A stretch of 64,000 bases of DNA from Sequoia sempervirens (lineage: Eukaryota; Streptophyta; Pinopsida; Cupressales; Cupressaceae): NCBI GenBank assembly GCA_007258455.2, contig VDFB02000001.1, forward strand, positions 18,437,461 through 18,501,460, written 5' to 3'. The notes below the pieces were generated by a model. The model was not told where the DNA came from and ran no database searches. It saw nothing but the letters and a program-made list of their open reading frames with translations. Positions 12,375-23,637 of this stretch are shown here, piece after piece; the stretch's first letter is position 1, and each line of letters begins with the position of its first letter. Both the position numbers and the translations under genes were made by a program.

Positions 12375-13025
12375 GAGAGAATTTGTGCATAAATTTTTCT
12401 TTATTGAATTTTGTAAATAAGTAATTGTGAAGGTTGTGGTATTTAGAAGTGCAACTTGCAACTACAATTTTCTTAGAAAAATCTACTAAGAATTATGCTT
12501 TGATGGATGTCCAGACCCTCTTCCAAAGCTCCAATTTGAGTATAGGCAGGGGGGATGTTGGTAAAGGCTAGGGAGTCTAGCTTTAGACTTGCAAACTACA
12601 TTTTCTTAGATGTTTCTAAGGAATTTTCAACAAATTCATTTTGACCATATTCTGCAATGATGGCATTCCATGATACCATATTTCTTTGGGGCATTTTTCC
12701 AAATAGTTCATGTGCCTTGTCTATGCTTCCACATTTTGCATGCATGTCTATCAGGGCACTTGCATCCTTTATGATTTTGATGGATGTGCATGGCTTGTTC
12801 CAAAGCTCTCATTTTGGCATAGGCAGAGAGGATGTTGGGAAAGGTTGTGGACTACTGCTTTACACCTACCAATTGAATTTTCTTGAAATTTTATAAAGAC
12901 TTATCAATGAATGTACTCCATGAATATACTACAATCATCACATTCCATGAGATGGCATCTACTTTTAGGCATTAAATGTCAAATACTTTATGTGCCTTGT
13001 CTATGCTTGCCCATTCTGCATACAT
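12375..13025 (-). pseudogene. PPR fragment, array unit 4
   Basis: The minus strand again shows the two PPR segments beginning at the MYAEWASIDKAH-like start at 13025, with several frame breaks. It is paired with unit 2 by the shorter spacer type. Confidence 0.75.
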
Positions 13026-13719
13026 TTTTACCTGGGTAGTTGCAACTACAACATCTGAGAAAGGCTATCTAGAAGGTGTTGATGCACTCGAAGCTATCTA
13101 GAATGAATTTATATTTCATATTGGCTAGTAATTGGTACGAAAAAGGTGTATATGTGTGCATATATATCTATACATATACCCCAAGTTGTTTAGAATGAAT
13201 TTACATCTTATATTTTCCTAGTAATTGGTCCAATATAGGTGTGTATGTATTTATATATATCTATATATATACACATATATGTATATATAGAGATAGTTTG
13301 TGGGATATATACATATATATAGAAGGTGCATTGATGCACTCCAAGCTATCTAGAATGAATTCACATTCTTATATTGGGTGGAAATTGGTGGAACACAGGT
13401 GTGTGTGTGTATATATCAGGGGTTTGGGATTTGGGGCATGACATATATGTGTACAAATATATCTAAGAATTTCTTAAAGTTGCTCAAATTTCTTGTCAAA
13501 CATATTTAATGGGATGATGTACATGCACTCAAAGCTCTCTGAAATGTATTTGCACCTTACGTGTTTGGAGTTATGAACCACTTTAGTGAATGCCATTGAA
13601 AACTCTAAGGAGCTTCAAATATCATTCGGAGAAATTTAGTTAGAATACGAGATCAATCAAGCAAGAATTTGTGCATAAGTTTTTATTTATTGAATTTTGT
13701 ACATAAGTATTTTATTTAT

Positions 13720-13821
13720 TGTATATATGTGTATATATATGTATGTATGTGTATATATGTATGTGTGTGTGTATATATATATGTGTATGTGTATATATGT
13801 ATATGTATATACATTTATATG

Positions 13822-13867
<46 letters not shown>

Positions 13868-13925
13868 TATATGTATATGTTTATATATGTATATATGTAT
13901 ATGAATGTGTATATGTATATATGAC
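13720..13925. repeat. TG/TA/TATG microsatellite
   Basis: A compound tract of GTATAT, GTATGT and a pure (GT) run of about 15 units. The five overlapping open frames on both strands that encode only Tyr, Ile, Val, Cys, His and Thr are by-products of this tract and not genes. Confidence 0.95.
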
Positions 13926-13929
13926 ACTT

Positions 13930-16900
13930 ATAATTGTAAAGATACTGCATCTCACTGTGTGCACAAGGTATGCCTACATCTTATTTATTTGATCGATTAT
14001 ATTGTAGGTGCATTACATATTATTTGTTATAAATTATAGAACTGTTTGTGTTTCCTAATTTAGATATTTTCTAACAATAACACATGTTCATCACACTAAG
14101 CTTCACATTTTCCTTTGATTTTTGCAGAACATACTCAAGACAAATTAATTTAGTGATAAGAAGAATACTATGATGGACATAATGATAATGATCATATCAT
14201 CATAGAAGCAACCTACAACCAATGATTGCCAATATGGATTGTTTATATTTGTTAAATGCTTCGCACTTCCATTTGATAGAAATGTTGTTCTTCATTTATA
14301 ACATTGACTATGGTTGTTCTCGATTATCATGGAATATTTTTGGGATTTCAAATAACTTCAAAATATTCTCCTATGCATAGTTGTATTGAAAAAATCAATT
14401 GAAATTTATCTTCCCTCAATGGCTATTGTTTGCGTTAATTTTATCTATTGGCTATTAATAAACTACTCCCAAATTCTTTAAATTTCCCTTTTATGTACTT
14501 ATGTATTCTTTCAAAGCATAATTTTCTTGCCTACATATTATTCTATATGGTCACGATAGCAATCGTGCATTCCTCTTCAACTTTTATATTCTCTCCCTGA
14601 TTATTCTTAGCATCCCCCTCTCTAATTCCTTCTATGCATGTATAGATCCCTACCATTTGGACTTTTTTGCCTATTGGCTCATCGTTGCATGTCACTACAT
14701 GCAATTGCTAGTAATATTATGTATATAATTAGTAGTAGTAAAACCCTAGATATGGAACTAATTTCCTATAGATGTACATACAAAATATAATTATGCAAAA
14801 AAAAAAATTTAAAAAATATAGTTTAGAAATTAGAATCAATCTCATTCATTCAAATGATGTTCTACATAATTATTGACCACCACTTTGCTATTGATATCCA
14901 TTCCACATATATATATTAGAATGGATGTCTCGTACAATATGTTTAATAAGAAATTCAAGCCACTTTAAACAATTTGACACATAATATCACTCATTTATAC
15001 ATAAGATATTTTATATATATTAACTAGCAATCACACCTTCATGTGCAATGGGTAGAACGAAGATTTGTGAAGATTAATAATTTAATGTTTGGTATTTTAT
15101 TTGAAAGATAGAAATTGTGAAATGTGAATTGTAAAATTATTTAAATAGTTGAAGTTATGCATTTATATGATATTGTCATTTCATTTTAATTAACAAAATA
15201 ATATTTGGAATTACAAGTCAATTTCAATTATTACAAGTGTAAACTGCCAAATGAACATAAAATTCAATTCACAATTCAATATTTATTGTATAATGCATAA
15301 GCTTTGTAGAGAAGAATGTATTAAGTTTAACATATGAAGATGATCTAATCTCTACTATTTACTTTGTGAAAATAGTTCTAGCAACCATTGCATTTACAGC
15401 TTCGGCAACTTAGCTACTATACATTCAATACTAAATAATATCGTTAGGTGTCACAAAAATAGCCTGAAGAACAAGGAAAACAAAATAAACAAAAAATTTA
15501 AATTGCCGAATGAACATAAAATTCATTTCACAATTAAAATTTTTCCATGTGAAGAAATAAATAAGGATCTAACAATAGGTATTGCAATAGTATTATATAT
15601 TGAAATAGCCATGGATAAAACTAAAGAACCAATGCATTCATTTACTATACAATAAAAGAAGAACATAACTATATTAGAACAAAATAAAAGTCAACAAAAG
15701 TGATCTAGTTGTGCACAGACTCCCATAAATTTTTTTACTAAAAACATGGCAAGTGAGTTACCTTGAGAATTTGCAAAAATTGTGTCATGCTATGAAAGAT
15801 GTTGATGAGAAAAGTGGGCATGGTACACATTTATCTTCTAATATAAATTCTAATCAAGATATTTATTTCTCAGTTCCTTTTGGAGTTTCAAGTAAATCAA
15901 CATTTGCAAATGAAAATACATAAACAAAGTGTACAAAGTTGTGCGTATTTCATATCATATAGAGAGTAGGGAAAAAGAGTCCTCTTTCTCACCACATAAA
16001 TGGGGATGATATTCATATTGACAGTATAAAAAGAAAATGATAAGTAAACTATGATGCCAAAGCAACACAAAGGTCTCTTAACTATAAAATAAACCTAAAG
16101 ACATCATCCAATGTTATATGCAGTATTAATTGCATGGAGATGTAGCTTTCATTAAAAGATTTGATGCATCAAAAATTAGTTCCATTCAATCCAAAATTGG
16201 ATCCTTACCAAAAACTTGAGATGTCTTCAGTTTCTTCAAAAATAAAGGCATTAAAATTTATAGTTAATGTTGGAAACATGGAAAAATCTCAAACTACAAA
16301 GTGAAATTATTTTAGGAACCTCCCAAAGACATAGTACAAACAAAGAAATTGTAAGTTCTTGTTTTAATTTCTATCAAACTAAAGCATGTAGTGACATGAT
16401 GCTAGAAAAGCTTGCTAAGTTTGAATTTGGAATTACGTTTGTTTAAAAATCACCTGGGTCTCTTCATATGAGTGATTATTTTTGTTAGTTGATATTCTTT
16501 GTTCTATTAAAGAAATTGAAAAATTATAAGAATATTGTTTTTAATCGAGCTCTTTAGCTCTCATTGTTGGCTACGTTTAGACTGAAATTGTGTTAACAAT
16601 AAGTTGCTTTGAATCACAATCATATCTATGCTTGTATCCTATAGAGAAGGATGCAACAATAACTTTTGTAGAACTTGGATTAAATCCAATTGTTTTCTAT
16701 TCATGAATGAATCACTTTGGAAGTGTTCTACGTACAACATTTAAGGCTGAAGTCATTGCATTCTTCAAATAACCCTCTATTGATTTTTTTGAAAATCATA
16801 AATTGGCCTAAGTAATTTTATTGACTAGTGGCCAATGGCCCTATTTCTTCCATAAAATATAGGTAGGCTACTGATCAATCATTATTTGGCTACAATCCAA

Positions 16901-18600
16901 GTGTTAAGTCCACCTCCATTCTCTCAATTGAGATCACATAAACCTAACCAAGCAATTTTTACCATTATAAATTGAAATTTAGCAAACTATAGCTATGTTC
17001 CTTAAGACCAGTTGAATTTAGTACCAACTTAATTTTATATATCTTGGTTATTTTTTATTTTTAATATCATAATGTAGTCATTAAAAGGAAAATAATAATC
17101 AAAGTAGATGGATTTCTAGAAGTTAATACCCAAACCATGCAAAACATAAGCACTACAGACTCCATATGGAGTGTTCATGCCAAGCTGGGGAATAAATAGT
17201 ATTGTCTTCTCCTTCAACTACTAAACATCAAAAATTGTTGAATGATAAGTTAAATTTGATAGTTGAATGAACATGTTTGTGATTTTCTATGAATTACACT
17301 CAAAAGTATTTTCAAATTTAGAAAATTATATTCCACATGAGGTAAAAATTTAGAAAAGCAATCAAATTTGATTAAGGATTATAGACATGATATATGCTAA
17401 TTTATATAGTTCATATATATTACTTAATTTTTCACATACATAGAGTGCTTTGGATATAGAAAAGAATGTACTATCAACCTAAAGCATACAGTGGCAGGAT
17501 GGTATAAAAGCTTGCTATGTTTGAATTTGCAATTACATTTGTTTAGAAGTCACTTGGGTCTCTCTGTACCAGTGATTATATTTCAAGTCAGTATGAGTCA
17601 TTAGTCACATATAATGCAATAGCCAATATCATTATAGCATTTTTTCAAACAATATGTGTGTTTTTGCATTGAGGAACATACATCAAAGTGGGTTTCATAC
17701 CGTCTTTGGGTCTTTTATGATGACTCCTTGTTTATCACTACATTTCAATAAAATAAAATTGATTAACATGGAATCCATAGATGCTTATGCTTTTAGCAGT
17801 CCTATAGCTAGGGAAGCTATACCCTATTTTTTTGAGGGGGATTATTAGTAGGGGAAGCTATACCCTATGTAGGAAATTTGGTGTTTTTAGTCCTTATAAG
17901 AAAAGGGATTTCATATTTTCTTATTTTTTGGGTTTAGTGCCTTGTTTTAAGCCAGGGTTGAGTGTTTAGCTGTACATTTAATTAGTTTTTATCTAGGGAA
18001 TTTTGGTAGTATTTCTATAGAGCAACAAGTCACAGAGTTGGAATCTTCCATAGATGAGCAATCTAATGTTGTATGTTCTTTATAATTCCCTTGTGGGGTT
18101 TAATCATTTGTTGTATGAAATTTTATATCTCTCTTTTTAATGGCTTGATGGATTTTAATGATTAGACCCATTGAACATGTTTCTTACTTTCTTTTTAATA
18201 TGGATGGTAGGCTTTCTTTTTAGGACCTTTGGCCTTAAAATCTTCAAAGTGTTGAGTGGCACCTACAGTTTTCAATTAAGAAAAAGTCATGTGAAGTTTT
18301 CTAATAGTAATTTTCATGAACGATAACCTAGATCAATGAAGCCAAAGTAGCAAAATAACTATTTCCTATTCTAAGTAGGAATTTTTTTTGAAGGAAATTG
18401 TAGCTGGCTGATGAATCTAAAATATGCCACCCAAGCAAATATCAATAAAGCATCCAATTTAGCATGCATTGGTAGGATGCAATACAAAATTTTGCTAAAT
18501 TTGTGCTTTTTTCCACCTGTTTTCTTGGAAAAGGAAAGGTAAAGGGGTATTCCCTCCTCTCTCTCTTTGACTTCTTCATTTATGGTGGGCTTTGCAAAGT
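13930..18600. other. gene-free AT-rich stretch with small dispersed repeats
   Basis: No coding similarity on either strand. Two internal repeat pairs are visible: about 120 bases at 16370-16490 recur diverged at 17471-17590 (both contain AAAGCTTGCTA and GTCACTTGGGTCTC-like words), and a 35-base segment ending near 15285 recurs near 15535. A Helitron-like terminus lies at 15024. Confidence 0.5.
15024..15060 (-). mobile_element. Helitron-like 3' terminus
   Basis: On the minus strand the sequence ends in a short hairpin (CACA...TGTG, 15032-15045) followed by a few bases and CTAG, preceded on the plus strand by A. This is the layout of a Helitron 3' end (hairpin, then CTRR, inserted next to T). 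About 40 bases match 54992-55030, where the stem differs in sequence but is kept. The 5' TC end and any Rep/helicase were not found. Confidence 0.35.
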
Positions 18601-18603
18601 TTT

Positions 18604-18840
18604 GAGCAAACATAGTTGGTAGCTGTAAAGCCAAGTTCCCCAACCTTTGCATGCATTCTCCCTGTGGCGCCACTTTGGAATGCAATACTTTGATTGCAGG
18701 ATATTCACAAAATGGATTGTTGAAAAGTCTTTAAAAACTTTCAAGCTAATGTAACTCACAAGTGTAAAACCAATTTTTGCGGCCCTTATCAGCATCTTAG
18801 TGGTCTATGTCAAAATGGGAGCTTTTTGAGCAAGGGATAG
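18604..18840 (+). pseudogene. PPR scrap upstream of the P450
   Basis: Plus-strand reading gives LIAGYSQNGL, then after a frameshift EKSLKTFKLM, a stop, and LTSVKPIFAALISILVVYVK with MGAF, which is the usual order of a PLS-class PPR repeat (WNAMIAGYSQNG, then EKALETFKQMQL, then ILPACAKMGAL). It has the opposite orientation to the array at 7.4-13.7 kb and is more diverged. The minus-strand frames here are shadows. Confidence 0.55.
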
Positions 18841-19728
18841 GATTATTGTTTGTTCAAATGCCACATGCAAACACCATGCCATGGATTTATTTTATACAAA
18901 TTGACAAGAGGGCAAGCGACTTACTACAAGATCCAACACAAATTCTATCTTTTTGTCAACAATGCAGATAGGAAAAATGTACAAAGTTTGTTGGTGCAAT
19001 ATTATGAAGATTGACCTGGGCAGAGATAACAAAAGAATTAATTTGGAGTTTAAAAAACTATAAAAAAAATGAGGCGGTCATGTAGAGGCTTAGAGAAATT
19101 GATCTAGGTGTGTACAGGATGAAACCAGGGCAAATGACTTACCTCGAGATTCAGCTGAAATGCTCTCAATGCTTTCTTTGTATCAACAATTGAAATGCAT
19201 CAAGGTAGATATTTTTGACACCAACTCCTATCCACAGCAAATGCATCAAGAAGGCAAAAGGCGACGAACGCGAGTAAATGCAACGCAGAGGGTACACCAA
19301 TTTCCATCCATAGTAAATGCACAAATGAACAATCAAGATCTCTTTGATGGCCTTGCATCCTTTCTCCTACAATTTTAACCGTTAATAGAGAAAATGCATC
19401 CAAAAAACTTCATTGAAGAAACGCCTTCAGTGTAAAAAGTACACGAGCCCATTAAATTGTGCTATGGAGTACTCTTACACCTTTAAATTCCATATATTTG
19501 TATAGATACTCTAGACTAGTTACAGTACATATTTAAAATCAATAAGCTTATAATTATTAAATAATTTGACCGGTATAACTAAACACCTTGATCTTTCCTC
19601 GTTTGATTGGTGTGAAAGGTGTGTTGGTGCACTCCTACTCGGTCTTCACAACGTAAAAGGTACGTTAGGAAAGACTACCACTACGACTAACTAGTCCTTC
19701 CCATCGTGAAAGACTCTAAATTCCTTCT
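18841..19728. other. upstream region of the P450
   Basis: No coding similarity. Contains the probable upstream regulatory DNA of the P450; two overlapping short open frames at 19160-19403 have no recognisable product. Confidence 0.4.
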
Positions 19729-19755
19729 TTGACCAAGTAATCACGTGCTATAAAT
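19729..19755 (+). promoter_or_regulatory. P450 core promoter: W-box, G-box, TATA box
   Basis: TTGACC (19729-19734, W-box core), CACGTG (19742-19747, G-box) and TATAAAT (19749-19755) lie in order, with the TATA box 42-48 bases before the start codon at 19797. This implies a very short leader. W- and G-boxes are bound by WRKY and bHLH/bZIP factors and fit a stress-inducible specialised-metabolism P450, but this is motif evidence only. Confidence 0.5.
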
Positions 19756-19796
19756 TAGTGCGTTCTTGAAAACCAAAGGAAATAAAGATCTCTAAT

Positions 19797-20699
19797 ATGG
19801 ATGTTCCACCGCTTTCTTGGTCCTCGGAGCTCCTTGCTGCTGGTTCACACATATTATTCTTGTTTCTATGGAGAAGGGAGAGCAAGAGAAGGGTTCCTCT
19901 TCCCCCAGGACCTCCTGCTTGGCCTATTGTAGGGAACCTCTTTCAAATAGGGAAAAATCCGCACGAGTCTTTGTGTGACCTCTCTCTGCAATACGGTCCA
20001 CTTATGGCTCTCCGTGTGGGAATGAAAACAGCAGTTGTGGCCTCATCCCCTGCCATGGCCAGGGAGCTCCTTAGAACCCACGACCACATCTTCGCGGGGC
20101 AACTGATGATAGAAGCATTCAGATCCTTCTCCCATCACAAGTCCTCGCTAGTTTGGGCCGAATACGGACCATACTGGCGTAATCTCCGACGCATTTTGAC
20201 TGTTGAGCTTTTCAGTCAAAAAAGACTGGATGCTCTGCAACATCTTAGAAGAGATCAAGTATTTCGCACGATTCGACTCATATTCGAGGACAAGGGAAAG
20301 GTTGTGGATATCGGGCGGATGGTGTTCTGCACGTCTCTGAATTTGTTAGGCAGCATAATCTTCAGCGCAAGTATCTTCGATCCGCACAATCCAGCTTCTG
20401 GTGAGGTGAAATATACCATCTGGAAATTAATGGAGCTCATCGCAAAGCCCAATGTGGCCGACTTCTCTCCGTTTCTCCGGTTCCTCGACCCCCAGGGCGT
20501 GTCCCGTGAGATGGCCAGGAATTTCAAGGTTCTGTATGACTTGTCTGATACGTTCATACAGAAAAGGCTTGCCAACACCAGCCAAAGCGTTGAGCGAAAC
20601 GACTCCGAAAAGGATTTTCTCGATGTTCTGCTGGATTCAAGAAGTGAAAGTTTCACTCTCGTTGATATTCGAGCCTTGATGTATCATAATATTTTTTAA
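19797..20699 (+). pseudogene. cytochrome P450 (CYP76-like), truncated copy 1
   Basis: The frame opens with an N-terminal membrane anchor (residues 11-25), the proline hinge LPPGPPAWPIVGN (35-47) and the C-helix WRNLR (127-131), and reads on to IRAL at about residue 294. These are features of an ER-anchored plant 71-clan monooxygenase, most like CYP76. At 20681 the sequence departs from the otherwise identical copy at 53414, and five foreign residues lead to a stop at 20697. The I-helix, EXXR, PERF and haem-binding region are therefore missing. Either a large insertion (beginning TGTATCAT, sharing one base with the exon) broke this allele or the contig is chimeric at 20680/20681. GC content is clearly higher than in the surroundings, as expected of real coding sequence. 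Confidence 0.85.
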
Positions 20700-22239
20700 A
20701 TCATATTTTTAGTTTTTATTGTATTATAAGATTTCATTTTTTAATTCATGTTTACAAAAGAAAAATAAAGTACATCTAGATGTATCAATTGTTGAAATAG
20801 TTATTGCATGCGAAACAAAAACTATACATTTCAAATTTTAAATTAAGCAAAAATTAAAACAATAAATATTTATTATATAAATTTAATATAATTTATTCAG
20901 AAAATTTACAATCTTTAAATTTAATATTTTAAGTTGGCTTTAGATTGTTTTACCTTACCAATTATTTGCAAAAAAAAATCATAATATATTATACCACCTC
21001 ATTGAATCTTGTTTTAACAATATGTTTGGGTACTACAAATAATGTCTACTTTTAAAAAAAAAATTATTATACCAAAATGAATCATTATTCTATCTTGATT
21101 GTAAAGGTAATTGTCACAAAGACCTGAATGGTGTTGTTGGTTTAATAGGTTTATGGTTCAATAAACTCAACTTACTATTAAATATTAATTTCTTTTGTAG
21201 TAGAGATTCATGGGAATTACAAATGCATTTTCTCTCTGTTTCATTGATCTTAGGAATTATGTTTGGGAGAGCAAGGTCAAAACCCTATTTTTTTTAAGCA
21301 TCATACTATCATGTAACCTTGTGTGGCTTGCTCAAAACATTTACATACTTAGTTAGAGTGTGTTTAAAAAATTTAAAACATTCCTAATTTATTGATTGGG
21401 ACACATTTTATGATAATATTTATATCTAATTCATGTATTTCTAGAAATATGATAAACATTTTCAAATCATATAAGTTGGGGTAAAAGTTATAATTTAAAC
21501 CAAAAATTTCCCATAAAAAAAATAAATACGCTAAGATATTGGAGGTTGTTACTACCCGATGGTGAAAATAGGCTTCTTTATTGGTAATAATGCTTCTACG
21601 ACTACTTGCAAGTGGATACATTAGAAAAAAATTACGTCAAAAAATTTAATACTCCACATGTGCTTGAAAATATTTTATTTGTAACAAATTAGAAGAATGC
21701 AAATCAAATACCATACAATCTTTACCTATCAAGGGACATTTCCCCTACATAGGCCTTTTGGTGGTGATATGTGGGATTAAATTCACATTTGGCTTAATTT
21801 CTTAGTGTACATAATCTTATTAAAATGATTGTGCATTATAAATTAGTGCATATTATTGTTGATTAAACCAATTCCAACAAGTATTTTGAGATAAAGGAGT
21901 TAGCCACATCCTCTATGTGAGTATTATAGGTGAAATTGTTAATGCATTTATCTAGTGTTTAGATTTGATATTACCCATGTAGTGGGAGTTTTGGGATGTC
22001 TATGTGTTTATGAGGGGAGCATCTCACTTATATTGGTTACACTTTAATATCTAGTATTAAGATGTTCCAAAGGTGTTTGATCAAATTTTTCTATGTGTTA
22101 TTATCTTGTAGTTTTCTTTGTGTAGGATGGTGTATATATAAACTTGATTATAGATTTTGGGTTTATATGTTGATGGCATAAAGTTTTTGGTATGTTCGTT
22201 GGTATACATTGGTTTGAGATATGAATAGATTGGATTGTT
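20700..22239. other. AT-rich DNA right of the P450 breakpoint
   Basis: Very AT-rich with poly-A and poly-T runs and no coding similarity. It may be the left part of whatever interrupted the P450, but no terminal repeat is provable. Confidence 0.4.
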
Positions 22240-23637
22240 GTGCCCTCAACAAACACGCCCCGTTTAGAATGGGGACCCTCTTTTCTTTCACCTTATTGTG
22301 TCATTTTGTCACCACCTCATTTTGTGTGCCTCCATTCTAGTGTCCTAGATGGTCAGCGTACCTCCAAAATCTCATTTTGAGTTGACCATGTTTCATCCCC
22401 TCCATCTTGGTTAGGTCCTAGATCCTTGCAGACTCTCCTTGACAATTTCCTTGTACGAGCAGCCTTGGGGCTTGGTGGGCCATCCTCATCAGGTTTCCCT
22501 AGCCGGGCTTCCTCTAGGCATTCATCGTTTTGAACAGCATAAGGCTTTCGCCTTCCCGAGCCCCAGAACTTGGGTCCTCATTCGCCACCCTATTTAACTT
22601 ACGATGAAATTGCACTGCCCTTGACCATCCCAAGCCCTAGAACCCAAGTCCTCATTCGTTGCCCTGTTTAACTTACAATGAAATTGCACTGCCCTTGACC
22701 ATCCCGGGCCCGCACCTCCAGACTTTCATCCCTGGAACTTCGTTCCATCTTCGCTATTTCTGATGGCTAACCTGTAGTGTCTCTTCACCTTCCAGGCCCC
22801 GGGTTCCCCTTCGCTGATGATTTCTAAATGAAATTTGAGGCGTCTACAGGGTCATGTCTTACTGGTCCCCAGGCCCTGAACCTCCCATCGCCATCTAGGA
22901 TTTGAACCCACCAACCATCCTTTCATCCGTACAGGCATTAAATGAGGGCATTAAATGCATATTGGGGTATAAATATATGGCCTGACCTGTCATTTTCATT
23001 TTTCAGGTTTGCTAGAGAAGTTTAGGTGCTTTCTAAGGAGTTCAGTGCATCTGTCGCCTACCACCCTAACGTCTGTGATCATCATTTGGTCGTCCTTAGT
23101 GGATTTCGCATCTTCCCTCATCAGAATTTTGAGGTAGGTTTGTCATCCTCCTTCTCGTGAGGTTTTTTATATTTTTGCACTTGAAACAATGAACAAACAT
23201 GGGTTAAAATGCTTCAACATGATAAAACATGACACCCCCTAAAAAACCCATATGGCCAAAGTCTAAAAAAACCTCCAAGGCATCTCCTAAGATCAATCTA
23301 GAACTAGATGTTGTCACTGTCATTCGTTGCACAGGGAATTGACACGCTCTAGGCCCACATCGGCTCATCGCCATCAAAACCTTGAACAAACAACAATTTG
23401 ACCCAATAGCGGGACCACCTCCTAGGCCCGCGATCTCGGGCCTCCTTCAACCGATCGTCAAAGAGCTTAACAAACTTAACAAACCTAACACTTCAAATTC
23501 AGCCTCTGCCTAAGCTTCCTAGGCCTGCTCCTACAAAACTTGATCCTTGTGACGCTGCATTGCTTCTATCATTTTAGACGGCGGGGAGAACCCATCCACC
23601 CGACCACTGGGGTCCACTTTGCCTTTTTTTATTCTAA
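22240..23637. other. GC-richer segment with TATA box, possible LTR or retroelement leader
   Basis: Base composition rises sharply compared with both flanks. It contains a 74-base tandem duplication (22555-22702), a TATAAATA box at 22968-22975 and C-rich text with many stops in all frames. This looks like the U3/leader part of a decayed retroelement, but no pair of LTRs, primer site or gag protein was recognised. Confidence 0.3.
22555..22702. repeat. 74-base tandem duplication
   Basis: Two adjacent units of exactly 74 bases (22555-22628 and 22629-22702) share CTCATTCG, TTTAACTTAC and GCACTGCCCTTGACCATCCC-type text with few differences. A partial third start (CCCGGGCCC) follows. Confidence 0.8.

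Larger units (their letters stand above)
7366..13700 (-). repeat. tandem array of 1.3-1.4 kb PPR/VNTR units, copy 1
   Basis: The same module recurs about five times, each with an antisense PPR fragment, a TA-rich segment with repeated TATATATC/ACATATA words and a landmark GGGTTTGGGATTTGGGG. That landmark is at 8211, 9490, 10853, 12132 and 13420, giving steps of 1279, 1363, 1279 and 1288. Units 1 and 3 carry an extra stretch of about 85 bases before the landmark, units 2, 4 and 5 do not, so units alternate and the dimer period is 2642 for both pairs (8211 to 10853, 9490 to 12132). Units differ by roughly a tenth of their bases by eye, so the array is old. Confidence 0.85.
3265..20680 (+). repeat. 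17.4 kb duplicated block, copy 1
   Basis: Every feature of this block recurs at +33,617 with identical coordinates, identical open frames and identical homopolymer lengths wherever compared. The first repeated base pairs with the first base after the N gap. The last common base is 20680 (54297), inside P450 exon 1. The block holds part of the LTR element, the AGO pseudogene, the PPR array, the microsatellite and the P450 promoter plus most of exon 1. Confidence 0.95.

Noticed and set aside
7366..13700. CRISPR-like or centromeric satellite reading of the tandem array
   Set aside because: Units are 1.3-1.4 kb, diverged and carry PPR coding remnants; this is a eukaryotic gene-fragment array, not CRISPR and without evidence for centromere function.
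13669..13992. Five overlapping open frames on both strands, rich in Tyr, Ile, Val, Cys, His and Thr
   Set aside because: They are translations of the TG/TA microsatellite; same for the copies at 47286-47609.
20255..20656. 133-residue antisense open frame in P450 exon 1 (also 53872-54273)
   Set aside because: It is a shadow of the P450 coding strand, which has all family motifs; the antisense frame matches nothing known to me.
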